NCBI GenBank assembly: GCA_024707255.1
Contig: JANQAC010000001.1
Location: 62,001 to 126,000 of the forward strand
Length of the DNA stretch: 64,000 nucleotides
From: Asticcacaulis sp.
GTDB taxonomy: Bacteria > Pseudomonadota > Alphaproteobacteria > Caulobacterales > Caulobacteraceae
Direction: 5' to 3'
A program made the translations under genes and the position numbers. The notes below the pieces were generated by a model. That model was not told where the DNA came from and ran no database searches. It saw only the letters and a program-made list of their open reading frames with translations. Positions 58,624 through 64,000 of the stretch are shown here, piece by piece (within the stretch, counting starts at the first letter, position 1; every line of letters begins with the position of its first letter).

Positions 58624-58651
58624 AAAAACCCGGCCACAGCGCCGGGTTTTT
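58624..58651 (+). terminator. Rho-independent terminator of rpmB
   Basis: Stem AAAAACCCGGC (58624-58634) with 58641-58651, loop CACAGC, T-rich end. Confidence 0.9.
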
Positions 58652-58748
58652 TGTTGCCTGAAGTACTCTGAAAGACCGATCAATTTCAGAAATCAGCCGG
58701 AACCCGGCCTCGATCCGCGCCATGACACCTGCCTCAACAGGAGGTCTC

Positions 58749-58856
58749 ATGCCCGATTTTCATACACTCAATATCATCACCCATATCACCACAGGCTCAC
58801 TCGCTATTTTGGCCGGCCTGCTCATACTGTCCCGCCCGAAAGGGGATAAAGCGTAA
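58749..58856 (+). pseudogene. DUF2306-like membrane protein, 5' fragment cut by IS66
   Basis: ATG 58749 stands four bases after a perfect AGGAGG. It encodes MPDFHTLNIITHITTGSLAI and LAGLLILSRPKGDKA, then meets the IS left end, which gives a stop at 58854-58856. If the IS and one copy of the target duplication are removed (58749-58852 joined to 61462-62041), a continuous 227-aa protein results with ...KGDKAHRVTGRV, the HRxxGR motif of DUF2306 membrane proteins at the exact junction. Confidence 0.85.
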
Positions 58857-58882
58857 GCATTCGGCGTAGGCCGCAGGTGGGG

Positions 58883-60511
58883 TTATGCCGCCTTCTGTTC
58901 GAGTTGGCGGAGCCGCTTCCAGTTCCAGGGCAGGAGGTCGTCTATTCGGTTGGCTGGGTGAGCGGCGATACGGTCGAGGACGTCCGCCAGCCAGGCCTGG
59001 GGATCAATGTCGTTGAGCTTTGCCGTGACGATAAGGCTGTACATGGCAGCGGCCCGCTGACCGCCGCGGTCAGAGCCTGCAAACAACCATGATTTTCGAC
59101 CCAGGGCGATGCCGCGCAGGGCGCGCTCGGCAGCATTGTTGCTGAGGCAGATTCGTCCATCATCGAGGAAGCGCGTGAAGGCCGGCCAGCGCTTCAGCAT
59201 GTAGTCCATGGCCTTGGCAAGGTCGTTGCCGCGCGCCAGCTTGGCGCGTTGCGTCACCACCCAGGCATGGAGGTCATCGACCAGGGGCGCAGATGAAACC
59301 TGACGTACAGCCTTGCGCTCCTCAGCGCTCTTGCCGTTGATCGTGCGCTCGATATCGAACAGGGCATCCATGCGACGCACCATCTCCAGCGCCATAGGCG
59401 ATAGGACGGAGGCCACCTTGCCTTGCGCCACGCGACGCGCATTTTGCTCTGCATCAGCCATGGCAAAGAAGGGCCGCCTGGCATGAACCCAGCAGGCCGC
59501 CTCCAGGATCGGTCCCGGCCTTCGTTCCGAAAGATAGAGCTTGCTGTAACCGCCATAGGCATCGGCCTGAAAGATGCCGTGCCATGTTTTCAGGTGGTCC
59601 TGTGGATGCTCCGCCGTTCGATCCCTTGAATAATAAAACATGGCTGACGGCGCCGATGTGCCGCCGAAGGGCTTGTCATCGCGAACATAGATCCATATCC
59701 GCCCCGTGTCGGTCTTGCCTTTTGCAAGCACGGGCACCGTCGTATCGTCACCGTGCAGGCGTCCGGCCGCAAAGGTGTGGTCTTCGATCCGGCGGATGAG
59801 GGGATCGAGCACGGCGCAACAGGCGCCGACAGCATCGGCGGCCGTGGACAGGCTGATGGGCACGCCTTCCTTCTCGTAGCGCATGATTTGCCGATTCAGG
59901 GGCTGATGCTGGCCGAACTTCTCAAACAGCATCATGGCCAACAGGTTCGGCCCGGCCCAGGCTCTGGGGATGGTGTGGAAGGGGGCTGGCGCCTGGCTGA
60001 TCTTCTCACAGTCCCGGCAGGTGAACGTCTCGCGCACATGCTGGATCACCTTCCACTGGCGTGGAATGACCTCCAGGGTTTCAGTAACGTCCTCGCCAAG
60101 CTTGCGCAGACGATCCCCGCCACAACAGGCGCAGGCTGTGGGACCAGGCACGACAACCCGCTCACGCGGCAGATGCTCGGGGAAGGCCCGGCGCGCCGGC
60201 TTATTGCGCACGAAGCCTTCGACCGTGGAGGTTTTGGTGGCAGCGGCCTGCGACGCCAGTTCCGCCTCGGTCGCGGTCGCCTCGATCTCTTCGAACGTCA
60301 TTTCCATCTGATCGATCAGACGGACACTACGTTCCGAGCGCGGACCGTACAGCGCGTTCTGGAGCTTGGCGATGACCAGCTTCTGGTGCGTGATGGTCGC
60401 CAGGGCGTCAGCATTTTCCGCCTTGGCGGCCGCCAGCTCGGCTTGCGCATGAAGGAGCTTCGCCTCCAAAGCGACCACATTGTCCGGAGTGATTTGGGGC
60501 GTCGTTTCCAT
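58883..60511 (-). CDS. tnpC: IS66 transposase TnpC
   Basis: About 542 aa from ATG 60511 (METTPQITPDNVVALEAK); a frame continuing to 60628 overlaps tnpB and is not needed. N-terminal coiled coil, LYGPRSERSVRL, a zinc-finger-like CACCGGDRLRKLGEDVTETL, and the DDE core with AAGRLHGDDTTVPVLAKGKT, GIFQADAYGGYSKLY and RICLSNNAAERALRGIALGR. C-terminal IS66_C part ends DDLLPWNWK. All family blocks are intact. Confidence 0.95.
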   Translation of the reverse strand: METTPQITPDNVVALEAKLLHAQAELAAAKAENADALATITHQKLVIAKLQNALYGPRSERSVRLIDQMEMTFEEIEATATEAELASQAAATKTSTVEGFVRNKPARRAFPEHLPRERVVVPGPTACACCGGDRLRKLGEDVTETLEVIPRQWKVIQHVRETFTCRDCEKISQAPAPFHTIPRAWAGPNLLAMMLFEKFGQHQPLNRQIMRYEKEGVPISLSTAADAVGACCAVLDPLIRRIEDHTFAAGRLHGDDTTVPVLAKGKTDTGRIWIYVRDDKPFGGTSAPSAMFYYSRDRTAEHPQDHLKTWHGIFQADAYGGYSKLYLSERRPGPILEAACWVHARRPFFAMADAEQNARRVAQGKVASVLSPMALEMVRRMDALFDIERTINGKSAEERKAVRQVSSAPLVDDLHAWVVTQRAKLARGNDLAKAMDYMLKRWPAFTRFLDDGRICLSNNAAERALRGIALGRKSWLFAGSDRGGQRAAAMYSLIVTAKLNDIDPQAWLADVLDRIAAHPANRIDDLLPWNWKRLRQLEQKAA

Positions 60512-60582
60512 GCCGAAGTGAATCACAAAACCCCTATCTTGCAAAGGAATTTTACGGCTCTCAACCCAATAAACATGCCCGT

Positions 60583-60930
60583 TCAGCCGACACTTTCCGG
60601 CTTCCATGTCATCTGCGGATTGCGCCAATCGATCCCTTCCAGGAGATAGCCCAGTTGGGCTGGCGAGATACTGACACTGCCATCCTTGACGGCCGGCCAG
60701 ATGAAACGGCCCCGGTCCAGACGCTTGTAAAACAGGCAGGCGCCTTGGCCATCGTGCCAGATGATTTTGATCTTGTCGCCCTGGCGGCCACGGAAGACAA
60801 ACAGGTGCCCGCTCGATGGATCACGCTTCTGGCTCTCCTGGATCATCAGGGCCAAACCGTTATAGCCCTTTCGCATGTCGGTATGGCCCATCGCCAACCA
60901 CACCCGAACACCGGCCGGAACCGGGATCAT
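60583..60930 (-). CDS. tnpB: IS66 accessory protein TnpB
   Basis: 115 aa. MIPVPAGVRVWLAMGHTDMR, KGYNGLALMIQ and LFVFRGRQGDKIKIIWHDGQ are the hallmark of the IS66 Orf2/TnpB family. Needed with TnpA for transposition; role unclear. Overlaps tnpA by ATGA. Confidence 0.96.
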   Translation of the reverse strand: MIPVPAGVRVWLAMGHTDMRKGYNGLALMIQESQKRDPSSGHLFVFRGRQGDKIKIIWHDGQGACLFYKRLDRGRFIWPAVKDGSVSISPAQLGYLLEGIDWRNPQMTWKPESVG

Positions 60931-61343
60931 AGCCGTCTGGGCGACACCGCCGCCACCACGTCAGCAGCAAATCGAGCGCCGGCTGAGACCGGAATCCGGA
61001 TCAACGATCCATCGGGCATAACGATCTCGACCATGCCCTTGGTACATCCACTTGCACGCTTCGGCGTCTTGGCCTCCGTGTCCTTGCCAGGACCTGAAAG
61101 GGCCGGCACCAAAGCCACGCCAGCCTCCGGCGTCACCGTGACCGCAACGAAATCTCCGGCAGCCTCATTCACACGTTCTGCCGCAAGGCCATCCCGCCAG
61201 CGATATATCTGGTGGTTTTGAAGGCCATGCCGCCGTGCTACGGCCGAAACACTGGCCTCTCCCGAAAACGCCTCGTCCACAATTTGACGCTTCTCTTGCC
61301 AACTCCAGGTCCGGCGCTGAACATATATCCCGCTTGTAGCCAT
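60927..61343 (-). CDS. tnpA: IS66 accessory protein TnpA
   Basis: About 138 aa from ATG 61343 (a TTG two codons earlier is possible). WSWQEKRQIVDEAFSGEASV, SAVARRHGLQNHQIYRWRDG is the helix-turn-helix of the IS66 Orf1/IS3-type DNA-binding family; the C-terminal half ends MVEIVMPDGSLIRIPV. Confidence 0.93.
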   Translation of the reverse strand: MATSGIYVQRRTWSWQEKRQIVDEAFSGEASVSAVARRHGLQNHQIYRWRDGLAAERVNEAAGDFVAVTVTPEAGVALVPALSGPGKDTEAKTPKRASGCTKGMVEIVMPDGSLIRIPVSAGARFAADVVAAVSPRRL

Positions 61344-61461
61344 CGACAAAACTTTCCAGCACCAGTGCCGGCACTACTGCCAGCACTACCTACAGGCAGA
61401 TAACTGCGCGAAACAAAGGCGAATGAACAAGGCGGCCCTCGCCGGAGGCTTACGATAAAGC

Positions 61462-62041
61462 CCACAGGGTGACAGGACGAGTAACGCTGGCCTTGGCCAT
61501 CCTGTGCGTCTCCACCGCCCTGATCGGCGCCTTCATTTTCCGCGGCAAACTGGATCTCATGGGCGCCAGCCTCATCATCAGCTACAACCTCTGGGCCGGG
61601 ATGCGCGCCCTGAAGCTCAGGGACAATGGACGACGGACGGCCGATTTGGTGCCCGCCATTGGGGTCTTTATTCTGGGCGTCGGTCTGGTCGCCCTGTCGC
61701 AGCTCACTGAACGGCTCAACTGGCCACTCACTCTCGTCTATTCGATCGCCGGCAGCCTGCTGACATTCGGGGCATGGGACATGATACGCACCCTGCTCCC
61801 CTCGCGCTGGCGCCTGTGGCTGAATCCCGCTGAACACGCTTTCCGCATGACCGGTCTGATCGGCGCCCTGGCTTCGGTTGCCGCCGCCACCCTCGCGCCC
61901 TCACCTTATGTCGCGCTGGGTGTTTCTGGCGGCGGCACCCTCATCGCCTTCGTGTTTGCTTTCCGCGCCGCCCGGAAGGCGCTCGGCGTCACGCCTTCGG
62001 CCGCCTTGAACGCCCGATTGAAAGCCGACAGCGAATTGTAG
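61462..62041 (+). pseudogene. DUF2306-like membrane protein, 3' fragment
   Basis: Continues the gene split by IS66: HRVTGRVTLALAILCVSTAL, GAFIFRGKLDLMGASLIISY and five or so more hydrophobic segments, ending LKADSEL. A GTG at 61469 could start translation of the remainder, but without its first helix the product is probably not functional. The last 136 bp overlap the end of the AraC gene on the other strand, so both C-termini share DNA. Confidence 0.8.
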
Positions 62042-62889
62042 CCGACTGCCAGAGCAAGGGCCAATATGGTGTCATCCTCATCGATGCGCGCCTTGAAGGC
62101 GCTGATACGGTAGCTATTGAGCCAGGTGCTGAAATTGCGCTGGCCTTCGCCCAGATGGATAACCCGGCGCAGGCGGTGCTCAGGCACATCCAGGCGCCGG
62201 GCCAGGCTCGATAAGGTCAGGCCGGGATCATCATAGACCTCGGCTATAACCTCACGAAGGCGGCGCAGCACCTGTTGTTCACGGTTGTCGAGCGGTGCCT
62301 TCCGTTCGTGTGACGTAACCGCCAGATCGCCACCAAAGCCAACGGCCGCAAAGATCATAAGGCAGGTCAGTGCGGCGGCAGCCGGCACAGCCCAAATGGC
62401 GCCGCCCAGGGTCGAGGCCAGGGCCACAACGGCACCCGTCAGGGCGGAGAACCCCAGAGCCCAGAAGCGGACATTCCGCCGAGCCACGACCAGATCATCC
62501 GGCAGACCACGCCATACAATGATCGGCAATTCCAGAAACAGCCCCAAACTGAGCAGGTTCGACACAGCGCCTGTCCAGACTGGGGCGCCCGCCCGCACCG
62601 CCAGTCCTGACGCCAGCAACAGGACCAGCAACGCTATCTCCATCCAGGGATGGCGCCGCGGCGCTTCAAATCCGGCGCGAATGGCGCGATTGCACGCCAA
62701 AGGTGCCGCCAGAACGACGGGCAGCAGAAAACGCAGGGCCTCCGGAAAGGCGGCATGGAGAAAATAGGCCGCGCCTGACAGGAGGCTGAGAGCCAGTTCT
62801 CCTCGTCCGGGCAATTGCGTCCGCCGCCAGATGAGCAGTCCCATCAGCAACTGGCATGAAGCCGCGGCTGGCGCCAGAATAGTCAGCAT
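61906..62889 (-). CDS. AraC family regulator with N-terminal membrane domain
   Basis: 327 aa. Six or seven hydrophobic segments fill residues 1-215; the C-terminal HTH_18 pair follows, with LTLSSLARRLDVPEHRLRRV and ALAVGYNSLSAFNRAFKAAE, then the usual end GVTPSAFRAARK. A membrane-bound AraC protein that may sense an envelope or periplasmic cue; target genes unknown, the phytase-like gene upstream being a natural candidate. Its ATG overlaps that gene's stop (TGATG). Confidence 0.85.
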   Translation of the reverse strand: MLTILAPAAASCQLLMGLLIWRRTQLPGRGELALSLLSGAAYFLHAAFPEALRFLLPVVLAAPLACNRAIRAGFEAPRRHPWMEIALLVLLLASGLAVRAGAPVWTGAVSNLLSLGLFLELPIIVWRGLPDDLVVARRNVRFWALGFSALTGAVVALASTLGGAIWAVPAAAALTCLMIFAAVGFGGDLAVTSHERKAPLDNREQQVLRRLREVIAEVYDDPGLTLSSLARRLDVPEHRLRRVIHLGEGQRNFSTWLNSYRISAFKARIDEDDTILALALAVGYNSLSAFNRAFKAAEGVTPSAFRAARKANTKAMRVPPPETPSAT

Positions 62890-63885
62890 CAGGGCATCCA
62901 GTCGAAGATCAGCAGTTTCGACATGCCGTCTGCCTTTACGCTGTCGCTGACCAGGAAGATACGGTATCCGGTCGCGGTTTTGACCGATGCGACACCTTCG
63001 AAATTATCGACCGGCAGGGGCGGCGTGATCTTGACAAGATCGCTGACTACGGTGAGCGTTTCGCCTTCCAGATGCAGCAGGCGCAGCACATTGCGCGGGC
63101 CGGTGATGGGGTCATAATAGCGATAGAGGCCAAGTATATCGTGATCGCGGCGTGGATCGCCGTAATCGACGACGGCCAGCGAGGTCATCATATAGAGAAA
63201 GCCAGGCGTAGCGGGACCGTGGATTTCGCTACAAGTATTGAGCGCGAGTCCGCAGCGCCAGAAGCCACCCCCTTCGACACCGATCAGCAGGGCATCGCCC
63301 TTCGGTTCCTGGATATAGGTGACCGCCTCCATGCCGAGGTTCGGCGGAAAGCTCGGCAGTCCACCCAATGGCAGGGTTTCGCCCGCCCGTTTCCAGGGAA
63401 CGACTTTTCCCGGTGCGGCAAATTTCATTACACGCTGATGCCCCTCGAAAGAGACATAGCGATCTCCGCTTAGCGGATCGACCGTCATACCCTCCGAGAT
63501 CGGCCTCATTCTTGTAAGCGAAACGTTTGCCATCCGAATCGAGCAAAGGATCGATTTCCAAAGGACTGTCGAGATAGCCGCCCTTGCCATCCTCCTTCAG
63601 CTCGAATTGCGCCATGGCGCCGAAATCGCTGACGGCTTCCGCTTTCAGCGTGTCGCCATCTGGAAACAGGTGCAGATCGGACAGGCCCACCAGTTCGGAT
63701 GTGCCTTTTGCCACCAGTTCATAACCACCGACATAGCGCACCTTCGGATTGACCGGTTTCGGGTCGCTGCCCTTCAAGGCACGAAAACTGACAGTGGGCC
63801 TTTGCAGATAGGGCAAGGGCTCGGCAGTGGCAGAGGTGGCGAGAAGGGTAAGACCAAGGAAAATGCTAGTTGAACTCTTCATCAT
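62889..63885 (-). CDS. Esterase-like phytase family protein, frameshifted near 63500
   Basis: 331 aa when one base is removed. Signal STSIFLGLTLLATSATAEPL; LVGLSDLHLFPDGDTLKAEA, then NEA, and in the other frame SEGMTVDPLSGDRYVSFEGH, NLGMEAVTYI, and VDNFEGVASVKTATGYRIFL close to the C-terminal LVSDS strand. These are the repeated acidic turns (NEAxxEGM, FEG) of the phytase-like beta-propeller (PF13449). The extra base lies between GCC and ATC codons on the - strand. Exported, probably metal-dependent; substrate unknown. ATG 63885 or 63882; it overlaps the preceding gene by 20 bp. Confidence 0.78.
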
Positions 63886-64000
63886 GGGCCGCAATTGCCT
63901 CTTCTACCGTCGCAAACCATTCAATATCTGGATTAGATATGAAGCTAACCAACATGTCTGCCTGGTAATGGTTATGCTGATCCATTGCCGCAACAGCATT
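63866..64000 (-). CDS. Partial hypothetical protein (5' end outside window)
   Basis: The last 44 residues of a gene entering from beyond base 64000: NAVAAMDQHNHYQADMLVSF then ISNPDIEWFATVEEAIAAHD and a TAG at 63866-63868. No family recognised from so short a piece. Its end overlaps the start of the phytase-like gene, so they are probably co-transcribed. Confidence 0.6.
   Translation of the reverse strand, partial: NAVAAMDQHNHYQADMLVSFISNPDIEWFATVEEAIAAHDEEFN

Larger units (their letters stand above)
58853..61453. mobile_element. Complete IS66-family insertion sequence
   Basis: 2,601 bp. Terminal inverted repeats: 58853-58874 and 61432-61453, 18 of 22 positions identical, beginning GTAAGC. 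Flanked by an exact 8-bp target duplication GATAAAGC (58845-58852 and 61454-61461), the size expected for IS66. It carries the tnpA, tnpB and tnpC genes, all intact, on the - strand. Good ends and perfect duplication point to a recent insertion. Confidence 0.97.

Noticed and set aside
1..64000. CRISPR arrays, prophage modules, rRNA operons
   Set aside because: I saw no regularly spaced repeats, phage structural genes or rRNA sequence anywhere in the window.

Overview
The window reads as a chromosomal segment of a Caulobacterales-type alphaproteobacterium; Asticcacaulis or a close relative is my best guess, inferred from gene content only. Supporting signs are moderate-to-high GC, a large TonB-dependent receptor with many exported glycoside hydrolases, a flavin-dependent halogenase next to them, a SUV3-like helicase, a CarD regulator, FdxA ferredoxin and L28.

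Layout. 0-4 kb: glycine-zipper protein (cut by the window edge), DctA transporter, a small HExxH protein, NAD(P)H-hydrate dehydratase and MsrA. 4.3-5.6 kb: tRNA-Ser(GGA) followed by an 18-nt near copy of its 3' end and an AT-rich stretch with one orphan gene, looking like a small tRNA-associated insertion. 5.7-9.5 kb: phosphoribosyltransferase / erythromycin-esterase-like / alpha-beta hydrolase operon, divergent from a CHAD protein. 9.7-13.8 kb: a membrane sensor kinase overlapping a REC-PAS-GGDEF-EAL regulator.

14.2-48.4 kb is the centrepiece: what looks like a complete N-glycan (probably plant-type N-glycan) utilisation locus. On the + strand: GlcNAc-type kinase, CutC-like protein, two GntR/UTRA regulators, GH29, GH85-like endoglycosidase, halogenase. 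On the - strand, one long operon: TonB receptor, GH29, GH2 beta-mannosidase, GH3, GH35, GH125, GH92, aspartylglucosaminidase and a 760-aa GH-like protein of no family I recognise. Divergent from the receptor: TPR-sulfotransferase, second sulfotransferase, Asp/Asn beta-hydroxylase, SecB-like chaperone and GH84. Together these would import glycopeptides/glycans, trim fucose, galactose, xylose, mannose and GlcNAc, cut the GlcNAc-Asn bond and phosphorylate GlcNAc. The palindromic core GTCATGAC recurs upstream of three of its transcription units and is a candidate GntR operator.

48.5-58.6 kb: tRNA-Arg(CCT), SUV3-like helicase, a scarred interval (frameshifted orphan gene, IS5-type transposase remnant, cold-shock gene, phytase-like remnant, GH9 cellulase), then S4 protein, FdxA, DUF1294, CarD and L28. 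58.7-64 kb: a DUF2306-like membrane gene cut by a complete IS66 element (inverted repeats and an exact 8-bp target duplication), then an AraC regulator, a phytase-like esterase gene and a partial gene at the edge.

A recurring oddity: eight genes carry nine single-base indels, mostly in short homopolymers, and each becomes a clean full-length reading frame when one base is added or removed. Sequencing/assembly error is the likeliest cause, so I describe these as genes and mark the break.
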